Origin: Palleniella muris
Lineage (GTDB): Bacteria > Bacteroidota > Bacteroidia > Bacteroidales > Bacteroidaceae
Length of the DNA stretch: 64,000 bases
Direction: 5' to 3'
Assembly: GCF_004792655.1 (NCBI RefSeq)
Contig: NZ_SRZC01000010.1
Coordinates: 1 to 64,000 of the forward strand
Within the stretch, counting starts at the first letter, position 1, and the number at the start of each line of letters is the position of its first letter. This document shows positions 46,760-54,269 of this stretch, in pieces. The notes under the pieces are model-generated. The model ran no database searches, was not told the DNA's origin, and was given only the letters and a program-made list of their open reading frames with translations. The translations under genes were made by a program, and so were the position numbers.

Positions 46760-48061
46760 TTACAGAAGTTCAGGCAGTTGGAAGAGTTTCTGCGAGTTGC
46801 TGCCCTTGATGAGTATGTATTTGTCCTGTGGCATGTTTTCCGCAATTTTCTCCTTTACTTCCTCAACATTATTGAACTGTCGGAACGGATGCGCTGTCTT
46901 TTTAAACTCCTCGCCGACAAGCCATACATCGTCAAGGTCGATGGATTTCAGTGTCTCGACTATCTTGCAATGCTCCTCATGCGACACTTCGCCAAGCTCG
47001 CCCATGCTTCCGAGAATTGCCATTTTGTGAGGAACACCCATGTTTCTGAAATTCTCCAGTGCCGCAGCCATGGATGTCGGGTTGGCGTTGTATGCATCGA
47101 CAACAAGCCGGTTGTGGTCTGTGACGGTAAGTTGTGAGCGGTTGTTTGACGGAGTGTATGCTGTCAAGGCGTGGCAAATCTGCTCTTCGTTTATGCCGAA
47201 AGCCAGACCTATCGTTGCTGCCGCCAGCATATTGTAGATGTTGTAGTCACCGATAAGTTTGCTTTCCACAAGGTTCCTTGCGCCATTGCCCTTGCCCCAC
47301 TTGAATGTCAGATACGGTGCGCACTCCACAACCTCACCGTAGACAGCGAGGTCGTCAGCCTTCTCCGTGCCATATTTGATGAGTGTCAGTCCGTCGGCTA
47401 TGTTTTTGAGATGCTCATTCTCATTGTGTATGAACACTGTGGCATGGTTCGGACGGAGGAAATCATACAGTTCCCCTTTTGTCTTGATAACCCCCTCGAA
47501 GCTGCCGAAGCCACCAAGGTGGGCGCGTCCCACATTTGTGATTATTCCACAGTCAGGTTCAACGATGTTGACAAGAGTCTTTATCTCTCCCGGGTGGTTC
47601 GCTCCCATTTCTATTACTGCTATTTCATGTTCTTTTGTGAGGCGCAGCAAGGTCTTGGGCACACCGATATGGTTGTTGAAGTTTCCGAGAGTGTACAGCA
47701 CATTGTATTTCTCCGCAAGCACGGCGGCGATAAGTTCCTTCGTCGTTGTCTTTCCGTTTGTCCCCGTAACGCCAATGATTTTTGTGCCGAGAGCCTTGCG
47801 GTGGTGGTTGGCAAGTTGCTGCAAGGTTGTCAGAACGTCGTCAACGAGAATCAGGCGAGTGCCATCTGCCGGCACGCCCTCTGCCATTTCGTCTATCACG
47901 GCATAAGAGCAACCGTTCTCAAGAGCCTGCATGGCAAACTCATTGCCGTTGAATGACGCACCTTTCAGTGCGAAGAAGATGCTGCCTTTTGGACAGTCGC
48001 GAGTGTCGGTGGTGACAACAGGGTGCTCAAGAAATATGCTGTAAAGCTCGGAAATATCCAT
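46760..48061 (-). CDS. murF: UDP-MurNAc-tripeptide D-alanyl-D-alanine ligase
   Basis: 433-residue cytosolic ligase adding D-Ala-D-Ala to the peptidoglycan precursor. N-terminal uridine-binding domain (VTTDTRDCPKGSIFFALKGASFNGNEF), the central ATP site GVTGTNGKTTTKEL with MGANHPGEI and NVGRAHLGGFGSFEG, and the C-terminal domain (VVDAYNANPTSMAAALENF). Length and motifs are standard. Cell-wall genes dacA-PBP4 lie 3 kb away on the other strand. Confidence 0.95.
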   Translation of the reverse strand: MDISELYSIFLEHPVVTTDTRDCPKGSIFFALKGASFNGNEFAMQALENGCSYAVIDEMAEGVPADGTRLILVDDVLTTLQQLANHHRKALGTKIIGVTGTNGKTTTKELIAAVLAEKYNVLYTLGNFNNHIGVPKTLLRLTKEHEIAVIEMGANHPGEIKTLVNIVEPDCGIITNVGRAHLGGFGSFEGVIKTKGELYDFLRPNHATVFIHNENEHLKNIADGLTLIKYGTEKADDLAVYGEVVECAPYLTFKWGKGNGARNLVESKLIGDYNIYNMLAAATIGLAFGINEEQICHALTAYTPSNNRSQLTVTDHNRLVVDAYNANPTSMAAALENFRNMGVPHKMAILGSMGELGEVSHEEHCKIVETLKSIDLDDVWLVGEEFKKTAHPFRQFNNVEEVKEKIAENMPQDKYILIKGSNSQKLFQLPELL

Positions 48062-48156
48062 GTTGCTGTATTCTTTTTATGTTGTTTTGTTTCTAAATTG
48101 TTGATTCTTTTTTCACGAATTGTAATACGCTTAAGCTAATTTAAACCGGCATAGTG

Positions 48157-49077
48157 TCATCTCCACAGCGGTTCTGATTCCCAATCATTGGGAAAACCGT
48201 ATTTGTCCAGTTGGACAGAAGGGTATTTTGCAGACAGCTCTTTTATCGCCTCTGTGAATTTGTGCCGTGGATTCACTGCCTTACACAAATATGCTATGAC
48301 ACAGACAGCAGCGTATGGCTTTTTCTTTTGCAGTTCAGATAGTGGGACATTAAGCCATGTGCTGCGTTTCCCTTTTGGTTCAGAAACCTTTTTGCCAAAA
48401 CTTCTGTTCCAAAGACGTGAGTGGTGTGCTACGATATTTCGCAGCAGAGAGGTCACTTCTATCCAGTTTGAAAAATCTTTGGAAGAATAGAGTCCAAAGT
48501 CGTTGGCTATTGCCGACCGTTGAGGCAGCTGGCTTTTCAAGTTCTTGTACATCTTGGACAATGTGCCGAATGTAGCCACTTCGATAATAAGCCAAGCATC
48601 AGGATTGTCACCTTCAAATGATTTGTGGTCCCAGTCTGTGTGTTCAGTGATATAGTTCTTAGCGAAAGGCTCTGTACTTCTGTTAAACTCACGCTTTAGC
48701 TCAAGAACAAAATCGGAATGTCTCTGTTTGTCCTCAAATAAAGAAGAATCCAGATACCATAGCCCATTTCTTGCTGTTTGTGACATGCGGTTGATGATTT
48801 TTGCTCTGAATGCGACCTCTATTGTCTCTATTGCATCGAAGAGTATTGTCCTAAAATTGTGATCGAAAGAATATCTGTCCTTTACTATTTGAAACGAGGT
48901 CGCCTTATGAAAAATGCCACCAGAGCCCTCGTCTGTTAGATCTCTCCAATAATACTTTAGTCGGGAATAGCTTATACGGGAAAGAATATCCATAGCAGTT
49001 CCCATATCAGGAAACTCCATGCCTTTACCTTGCAGGTATGTTATATGTTCGTTTATAGAACGAGGTTTCTGGTTCAT
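48157..49077 (-). CDS. abiF: AbiF-type abortive infection protein (Abi_2 family)
   Basis: 306-residue HEPN-related toxin of the Abi_2 family (AbiD/AbiF). N-terminal part with ISYSRLKYYWRDL and DHNFRTILFDAIETIEVAFRAKI; middle with the family signature DAWLIIEVATFGTLSKMYKNL (about 160-180); then R213-N-I-V-A-H218 in LLRNIVAHHSRLWN, an RxxxxH motif of HEPN ribonucleases. The family's known role is growth arrest in phage-infected cells, presumably by RNA cleavage. The ATG lies 3 bases after the T-run of a terminator, so the toxin is expressed only by read-through of the small RNA upstream, by read-through from folP, or by a weak promoter I do not see. It sits between murF and folP, an island of one defence gene in housekeeping context. 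Confidence 0.85.
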   Translation of the reverse strand: MNQKPRSINEHITYLQGKGMEFPDMGTAMDILSRISYSRLKYYWRDLTDEGSGGIFHKATSFQIVKDRYSFDHNFRTILFDAIETIEVAFRAKIINRMSQTARNGLWYLDSSLFEDKQRHSDFVLELKREFNRSTEPFAKNYITEHTDWDHKSFEGDNPDAWLIIEVATFGTLSKMYKNLKSQLPQRSAIANDFGLYSSKDFSNWIEVTSLLRNIVAHHSRLWNRSFGKKVSEPKGKRSTWLNVPLSELQKKKPYAAVCVIAYLCKAVNPRHKFTEAIKELSAKYPSVQLDKYGFPNDWESEPLWR

Positions 49078-49080
49078 AAT

Positions 49081-49122
49081 AAAAAAGTGACCCGCCAGCA
49101 GTTCTATGGGATGCTAACGGGT
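49081..49122 (-). terminator. Intrinsic terminator of the abiF RNA
   Basis: Stem acccgttagca/tgctggcgggt on the minus strand, loop of 11 bases, then ca-c-tttttt. The T-run ends 3 bases before the abiF ATG at 49077. Confidence 0.8.
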
Positions 49123-49167
49123 TCTGTTATCATTGACTCGGTAGATACCGATAATCATCATTTTCTA
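49081..49167 (-). ncRNA. abiF-associated small RNA (candidate RNA antitoxin)
   Basis: A complete promoter predicts a transcript from about 49167 to a terminator ending at 49081, about 87 nt. It has a 5-bp hairpin (tcggt-atct-accga, plus-strand 49138-49151), flanking uuauc/gauaa that can close a stem or pseudoknot, and an 11-bp terminator stem (49090-49100 with 49112-49122, two G-U pairs) followed by six U. The motif cauagaa occurs in both the 5' end and the terminator loop. A structured RNA immediately before Abi_2 genes is a described motif (abiF RNA), and AbiF with its RNA has been reported as a toxin-antitoxin. I assign it by position and shape, not by alignment. Confidence 0.7.
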
Positions 49168-49172
49168 TGTTG

Positions 49173-49204
49173 CAAAGATATAAATAGTTTTTTAATGATG
49201 CAAA
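49173..49204 (-). promoter_or_regulatory. Promoter of the abiF RNA
   Basis: Minus strand: TTTG (49201-49204), exactly 20-bp spacer, TATCTTTG (49173-49180). Both elements match the Bacteroidetes consensus. It starts 6 bases after the folP stop codon. Confidence 0.8.
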
Positions 49205-49209
49205 GAAAA

Positions 49210-50049
49210 CTATTTTTTAATGTGTTTTTTAATGCAATTTAACTGTTTGGCGTGCTCTTCAATGGTCATCGCTTCATATATCTTCACGCACTCTACAGCC
49301 TCGCGGACATCATGGACACGGAGGATAGCCGCACCGCGTTCCAAGGCGAGAGTGTTAACTACGGACGTTCCGTTGAGGGCTTCTTGTGGCGAAGTGCCAA
49401 GCAACTGCCATATCATTCGCTTGCGTGAGATGCCCACAAGCAGTGGCATGCCGAGGTCGAGCAGTTCATTCTGCCTTGCGAGCAGACAGTAATTGTCCTG
49501 CACATCCTTACCGAAGCCGTAGCCTGGGTCAAGGATGATGTCCCCAACGCCCTTCTCCTGCAACAAGGCGGTTTTGTTTCGGAAAGCGGAAAGTGTCTTT
49601 TCCAATGTCGGTTGCACAGACATCAGGATGTACGGGATGTCCTTCATCCAGCCAAGGTCTGCCTTAAGGAACTCCTCTGCCTCTCCGACATCATTGATTA
49701 TGTCCACCCCAAATTCCTCGACAGCCATCTTTGCCACCTCCGGACGGAATGTGTCGACAGAGATGATGGCGTCAGGCTGCTCACGTTTCACTATCGGCAG
49801 GGCAAGGCGCAGGCGTCGCATCTCCTCTTCCGGAGTGACATTGCCGCTTCCCGGGCGTGTCGACATCCCTCCGACATCAATCATTGTCGCGCCCTGAGCG
49901 ATGATTTCATTGGCACGCAAGGCTATCTCCTCCTCTGTCTGCTTGCGTGAGCCGGCATAGAAAGAGTCCGGGGTGCAGTTGAGAATGCCCATCACTTCCG
50001 GGCGTGAGATGACATGCTGCCGTCCTTTTATTGTCAGTTTGTAGTCCAT
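49210..50049 (-). CDS. folP: Dihydropteroate synthase
   Basis: 279-residue enzyme joining p-aminobenzoate to the pterin pyrophosphate in folate synthesis. Motifs: MGILNCTPDSFYAGSR (pterin site), ATMIDVGGMSTRPGSGNVTPEEEMRR, ISVDTFRPEVA, INDV, ILDPGYGFGKDVQDNY and GISRKRMIWQLLG. I start it at 50049 (MDYKLTIKGRQHV) because conservation begins there; an upstream ATG at 50139 would add 30 unlikely residues and is only a few bases from the predicted transcript start. It is divergent from dacA. The abiF RNA promoter follows its stop at once. Confidence 0.93.
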   Translation of the reverse strand: MDYKLTIKGRQHVISRPEVMGILNCTPDSFYAGSRKQTEEEIALRANEIIAQGATMIDVGGMSTRPGSGNVTPEEEMRRLRLALPIVKREQPDAIISVDTFRPEVAKMAVEEFGVDIINDVGEAEEFLKADLGWMKDIPYILMSVQPTLEKTLSAFRNKTALLQEKGVGDIILDPGYGFGKDVQDNYCLLARQNELLDLGMPLLVGISRKRMIWQLLGTSPQEALNGTSVVNTLALERGAAILRVHDVREAVECVKIYEAMTIEEHAKQLNCIKKHIKK

Positions 50050-50158
50050 GGTTGCTAATTGATTGGGTGGTGTGCTGTTGTTGTGTGTCCATTGTTCCGT
50101 GGCGTAATTGGTTTTGCTCCACAGCGTTATGGAAGGCAATATCCGGATAAAGTTTCTG

Positions 50159-50190
50159 CAAAATTACCAAAAAATAGTATAAAATACAAG
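50159..50190 (-). promoter_or_regulatory. Promoter of folP
   Basis: Minus strand: CTTG (50187-50190, one change from TTTG), 20-bp spacer, TAATTTTG (50159-50166). A start near 50152 gives a leader of about 100 bases to the chosen ATG. Confidence 0.6.
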
Positions 50191-50209
50191 GTATTTGGAA
50201 AAATATTAT

Positions 50210-50410
50210 TATTTTTGCAGAATAAAATTAACGGTTTCTGATTATTTGAATCTGACGAGTTGCAAGAAGAAGCAACTATCGAGAAAAACTCGGTAGTTCA
50301 ACAAGAAGAGCAAACTTTCTCGATCAAAACATTGAATAATATAAAAATGACCACAGTGTGGTACACTCCACATTTTACAGAGGCACAGTAACAGTGCTGT
50401 ATATATTACT
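50210..50410 (+). promoter_or_regulatory. dacA promoter element and long structured leader
   Basis: TATTTTTG (50210-50217) matches the -7 element. The leader to the dacA ATG would be about 187 bases. It holds two overlapping, mutually exclusive hairpins: agttgc/gcaact (50259-50264 with 50272-50277) and actatcgag/ctcggtagt (50275-50283 with 50289-50297). The overlap suggests switching, but I do not recognise a known riboswitch. Confidence 0.35.
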
Positions 50411-51190
50411 ATGTTCATAGAAATTTCGCCCAAGGACATTGTCGACATCATCCTTGTCGCATCCTTGCTGTACTATATTTTCCGCCTGATGCGTGAGTCC
50501 CGCTCACTGAACATCTTCATCGGCATCATGGTCTTCATCCTCGTATGGCTTTTTGTGAGCCAGATACTGGAGATGCGACTCCTTGGCAGCATCCTCGACA
50601 AACTCGTCTCTGTCGGTGTGCTTGCCATAATAGTCTTGTTCCAGGAGGAGATACGCAAGTTCCTTTATTCCCTCGGTGCCCACCAGCGTTTCGGTGCTTT
50701 CATGAAACTGTTTGTCAACAAGCATGCGTCAGACACTCCCGACATGAGCACCATAATGCCTATTGTCATGGCGTGCATGAACATGGCGCGCCAGAAAGTC
50801 GGTGCGCTCATAGTCATCGAGCGAGGAGTCTCCCTTGATGATATTGTGGCGACAGGCGACACCATAGACTCCAACATCAACCAGCGCCTTATAGAGAACA
50901 TTTTTTTTAAGAACTCCCCTCTGCACGACGGTGCCATGGTCATCCGCAAGCGCCGTATATGCGCTGCGGGATGTATCCTCCCTGTCGCCCATGACCAGAA
51001 CATCCCGAAGGAACTGGGGCTGCGCCACCGCGCCGCTTTGGGCATATCGCAGGACTCTGATGCCATTGCCATAGTATGCTCCGAAGAGTCAGGGCGCATC
51101 TCTGTGGCGATAAAGGGAGAGTTCCGCCTTCGCCTTTCCGCCGAGAAGCTGGAGGCTATTCTTACAGAGGAACTGCTTGTCAGGAAATAG
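50411..51190 (+). CDS. dacA: Diadenylate cyclase, membrane-anchored (DacA/CdaA type)
   Basis: 259-residue enzyme making cyclic di-AMP from two ATP. Three N-terminal membrane segments (IVDIILVASLLYYIFRLM, LNIFIGIMVFILVWLFV, KLVSVGVLAIIVLFQEE), then the DAC domain with the DGA motif in LHDGAMVIRKRRICAAGCILPV and the RHR motif in ELGLRHRAALGISQDSDAI. The YbbP/CdaA length is normal. It stands at the head of a two-gene run with a PBP4-like enzyme, which fits the known link of c-di-AMP to cell-wall homeostasis. Confidence 0.93.
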   Translation: MFIEISPKDIVDIILVASLLYYIFRLMRESRSLNIFIGIMVFILVWLFVSQILEMRLLGSILDKLVSVGVLAIIVLFQEEIRKFLYSLGAHQRFGAFMKLFVNKHASDTPDMSTIMPIVMACMNMARQKVGALIVIERGVSLDDIVATGDTIDSNINQRLIENIFFKNSPLHDGAMVIRKRRICAAGCILPVAHDQNIPKELGLRHRAALGISQDSDAIAIVCSEESGRISVAIKGEFRLRLSAEKLEAILTEELLVRK

Positions 51191-51235
51191 GCGGTCTGCC
51201 GCAGAGAGAACAAAAAGTTTGTTGTTTAGGACAAA

Positions 51236-52570
51236 ATGAGCAAAAGAAAATACAGAATACGTTGGGACAGAGTGTTCCTTCTCATTGTGTGCCCGGTGGT
51301 GGTGCTATGCCTTGCCGGCACTTGTGTTTACCATGTAGCGGTGGGTGTGTCATCACTCCTATCCGGAAAAGAGACGGAGAATGAGGACACTGTTGCCGTC
51401 AGGAAAGTCACTCCGGAAATGATGCTTGCCGACAAGGCCATGGCAAACCGCATTGACAGTTTCATGCACCAACCGATGCGCCTGAAACCGGAAGACATTG
51501 CGGTGAGCATCTATGACGTGACAACAGGCAGCTATGTCTACGGGCATAATGACAGAAAGCTGCTCCCTCCGGCATCATGCCTGAAGATTCCTACCGCTGT
51601 GGCAGCGATAAAACTCCTTGGTCTGAACCACCGCTACTATGAGTCGCTGCTCGTACGCGGTGAGATTCGGCGCGACACACTTGTCGGAACACTGCTCCTG
51701 CGTGCCGATGCCGACCCTGTGCTTGAGGATTTCAGCGGACTTGTAAGGCAGATGCGCAACCGTGGGATACGCCACATTCGCGGCAACGTGATGGTCACTC
51801 TCGAACTGGAGGACACGCTGAAACAGCATCCTACGGCAAAGAAATGGGACATACCGTACAACAAGACTCCGCTCTTGCTGAAGGGAAAGCCTTATGTCAC
51901 GCGACGCCTTATCCAAACATTGCGTGCCGAAGGCGTGACCTTCAAACGCGATGCCACCGTCCGCCCGAAAGGAAAATACCATTATGCGGCATCGTCCTCC
52001 CATCCGATGCGTGCCGCTCTCATCCCTATGCTTACAAACAGCTCCAATATAAGGGCGGAGGCTATCTTCTACCACCTTGACTATAAGGCGGGGCTTCGCC
52101 CTAAACGCATGATAGAGTGGAAGTCTCCTCATGCCGTGGAGACATTCCTGAGAAAGGAGTTTCGTGATGACAGTACGCATGTGATGAAAGGGTTTGTGAT
52201 AAACGACGGCAGCGGTCTGTCGCCTGCAAACCGTCTGGACGCGCGGTTTCTTGTGGATGTTCTGAAATATGCGCGTGACGACAGGCAGATGTATGAGTTC
52301 TTCCGTGATGAGGCTTTCGCCACGCCATGCGAAGGAGCGCGCTGCGGTTCCTTGCAGTCAAGGTTCTCACGTCCGGACTTGCGAGGCAGGATTTTCGTGA
52401 AGACCGGTACTATTGTCACTATCGGAGCTTCATCCTTGGCAGGCTATCTGCATGGTGCTGACGGACATGAGTATATCTTTTCTATAATAAATGTCAATTC
52501 CCCTGTGGCAGAGGGACGCCTGTTTCAGGATCGCCTGTGCCGCCTTATGATGACAGGGAAGACAAGGTAG
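51236..52570 (+). CDS. PBP4-like D-alanyl-D-alanine carboxypeptidase/endopeptidase (S13)
   Basis: 444-residue peptidoglycan hydrolase with an N-terminal membrane segment (LLIVCPVVVLCLAGTCVYHVAV). Catalytic motifs: SxxK as S114-C-L-K117 in PPASCLKIPTA, SxN as SSN in MLTNSSNIRAEAIFYHLD, and KTG in IFVKTGTIVTIGASSLAGYLHG. It trims D-Ala from stem peptides or cuts cross-links in the periplasm. It is 45 bases after dacA. It is a little shorter than E. coli DacB, so the insert domain is reduced. Confidence 0.87.
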   Translation: MSKRKYRIRWDRVFLLIVCPVVVLCLAGTCVYHVAVGVSSLLSGKETENEDTVAVRKVTPEMMLADKAMANRIDSFMHQPMRLKPEDIAVSIYDVTTGSYVYGHNDRKLLPPASCLKIPTAVAAIKLLGLNHRYYESLLVRGEIRRDTLVGTLLLRADADPVLEDFSGLVRQMRNRGIRHIRGNVMVTLELEDTLKQHPTAKKWDIPYNKTPLLLKGKPYVTRRLIQTLRAEGVTFKRDATVRPKGKYHYAASSSHPMRAALIPMLTNSSNIRAEAIFYHLDYKAGLRPKRMIEWKSPHAVETFLRKEFRDDSTHVMKGFVINDGSGLSPANRLDARFLVDVLKYARDDRQMYEFFRDEAFATPCEGARCGSLQSRFSRPDLRGRIFVKTGTIVTIGASSLAGYLHGADGHEYIFSIINVNSPVAEGRLFQDRLCRLMMTGKTR

Positions 52571-52598
52571 GATTAGCCATATAATATTTTATAATATA

Positions 52599-52630
52599 AA
52601 AAAGGTGGTACGTGAATGTGCCACCTTTTT
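52599..52630. terminator. Bidirectional terminator after the PBP4-like gene
   Basis: aaaaaggtgg (52599-52608) pairs with ccaccttttt (52621-52630). A- and T-runs on both sides serve both the PBP4-like gene and, less directly, the winged-helix gene on the other strand. Confidence 0.85.
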
Positions 52631-52688
52631 CTCATTGTATAAAATCTCCATTTTAGCCTCAAACGAGAAGCTGTACAATCCGTGTTCT

Positions 52689-52913
52689 TTAGAAATACTG
52701 ATTATAATGAGGATGATGATATAATTCGGTATGCAGATTTTCATCATACTCTATTTCAATCTTATTCTCACGAGCCAACCAGCCAATAGCGGCATTCAAG
52801 TCTCTGTTGGACAGATTGCTACGTTGTTTTAACGTGGCATAATCCAATGACCGGCAATTGTCTAAAATGCGCCAGACGACACCGGCGTTCATTCCAATTT
52901 TGTTTGGTATCAT
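52689..52913 (-). CDS. Small winged-helix protein (DUF2582 type)
   Basis: 74 residues forming one winged helix: GMNAGVVWRILDNCRSLDYATLKQRSNLSNRDLNAAIGWLARENKIEIEYDENL. The pattern GxxAGxVWxxLxxxxxxxxxxLxxxxxLxxxxxxxAxGWLxREdKI is that of DUF2582. Its role is unknown; DNA binding is plausible. It follows the TolC-like gene by 28 bases on the same strand, so it may be co-transcribed with the efflux operon. Confidence 0.8.
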   Translation of the reverse strand: MIPNKIGMNAGVVWRILDNCRSLDYATLKQRSNLSNRDLNAAIGWLARENKIEIEYDENLHTELYHHPHYNQYF

Positions 52914-52941
52914 AAAATTCGTTTTTAGTTATAATTAAATG

Positions 52942-54255
52942 TCATTCCAATTTTCCTATAGCTTTCAGGTATTCCACTTGGTGTATTTTATATTGTGCTT
53001 TGGCTTCTATAATATTGCTTTGTGCCTGTTGCCATGTTGATTGGGCTTCAAGCAAATCCGTGAGAGTGCATAGTCCATTGCTGTATCGACTGGTCATGAC
53101 ACGCAGGTTCTCATCTGCTTGTCTTTGTCCGGTTGTTGCTGTATGCACCAGTGTGTAACTGTCATTCACGTTTTGTATGGCTTGATGACTTTCAAGAGTC
53201 ATGAGTTTTATGTTTTTCTGAAAATCCAGTTGGGCGTTATTCAAGTCAAGTTTTGCCTTTTTTACCTTCTTCTGATTTTCACCCCAATGGAACAATGGAA
53301 CACTGACGGAGAGAAACACACTCCAATTCCCGTCTTTAATTTCGTGTTTGAATGGTAAATATCCACCTTGTCCGTCGGGCATCGCTCCATTCAAATCAAT
53401 TCCACCGTGATACATATAGGACGCAGACAACCCCACTTTTGGCAGAAGTTCGGATCGTGCTATTTTTATTTGTTGTTCGTATGCTCTTATCTGATTCTCC
53501 AACAAATGATATTCAGGACGTTGTTCAATACCTTCATTCTGTGTGGCAGGTGGTGTGATTGTAATGATTGTGTCAGAGGGTACAATTTCCGTATCAAAAG
53601 AGCAGCCTATCACATTGCACAAAGCCAATCGACAAAGGTTTGCACCGCTTTTTGCCGATTGCAGTTGATAACTGATTTCACTACGTTTTGCCTCTATACG
53701 TAGCAATTCGGCTTCCGTACACATTCCTGCTTCAAGTCCGATATGAATTTGAGCGTAAAGAGAGTCCATTAATGACTGATAAGCATAGAGCATATTCACC
53801 TTACTGCGTACCGCAATCAGTGTCCAATAGCTCTTTTCCGCTTCTGCAATCACTTCCGCACGGGTTTTGCGGAGTGATTCTTTTGCGCAATCACGCCCGA
53901 TTTTAGCCAAACGGTTTGCAGCGATGATTTTTCCACCCATAAACACGGGTTGTGTAAGGTTAATCCCTGCCATATATACACCTTGCATCTCAAGTTTCAT
54001 CCCCATTATGTCAAGACCATGAGTGAGAGTCCCGCCAAGAGCCATACCATCTAACTTTGGCAGATAATTGGTAAACGCAATGGCTTTGTCAAGTTCTGAT
54101 TGCAAATAATCGTTATTGGCTTTTTTTATATATTCGTTTCCGGCAAGAGCCAGTTCCCGACATTGTTCAACGGAAAGTGCCAGTGGTTGTTGTCCCCAAG
54201 CTGCTTGGGATAAAAGCAACATGGCTATGATTATTATATGATGTATCTGTTTCAT
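52942..54255 (-). CDS. TolC-like outer membrane factor, RND operon
   Basis: 437-residue outer-membrane channel. Signal peptide (MKQIHHIIIIAMLLLSQAAWGQ), then two OEP repeats starting ALSVEQCRELALAGNEYIKKANND and KIARSELLPKVGLSASYMYHGG. It forms the outer exit duct for the RND pump encoded 14 bases upstream. This copy is not closely alike to the TolC at 14968-16452. Confidence 0.88.
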   Translation of the reverse strand: MKQIHHIIIIAMLLLSQAAWGQQPLALSVEQCRELALAGNEYIKKANNDYLQSELDKAIAFTNYLPKLDGMALGGTLTHGLDIMGMKLEMQGVYMAGINLTQPVFMGGKIIAANRLAKIGRDCAKESLRKTRAEVIAEAEKSYWTLIAVRSKVNMLYAYQSLMDSLYAQIHIGLEAGMCTEAELLRIEAKRSEISYQLQSAKSGANLCRLALCNVIGCSFDTEIVPSDTIITITPPATQNEGIEQRPEYHLLENQIRAYEQQIKIARSELLPKVGLSASYMYHGGIDLNGAMPDGQGGYLPFKHEIKDGNWSVFLSVSVPLFHWGENQKKVKKAKLDLNNAQLDFQKNIKLMTLESHQAIQNVNDSYTLVHTATTGQRQADENLRVMTSRYSNGLCTLTDLLEAQSTWQQAQSNIIEAKAQYKIHQVEYLKAIGKLE

Positions 54256-54269
54256 ATTATGAGATTATT

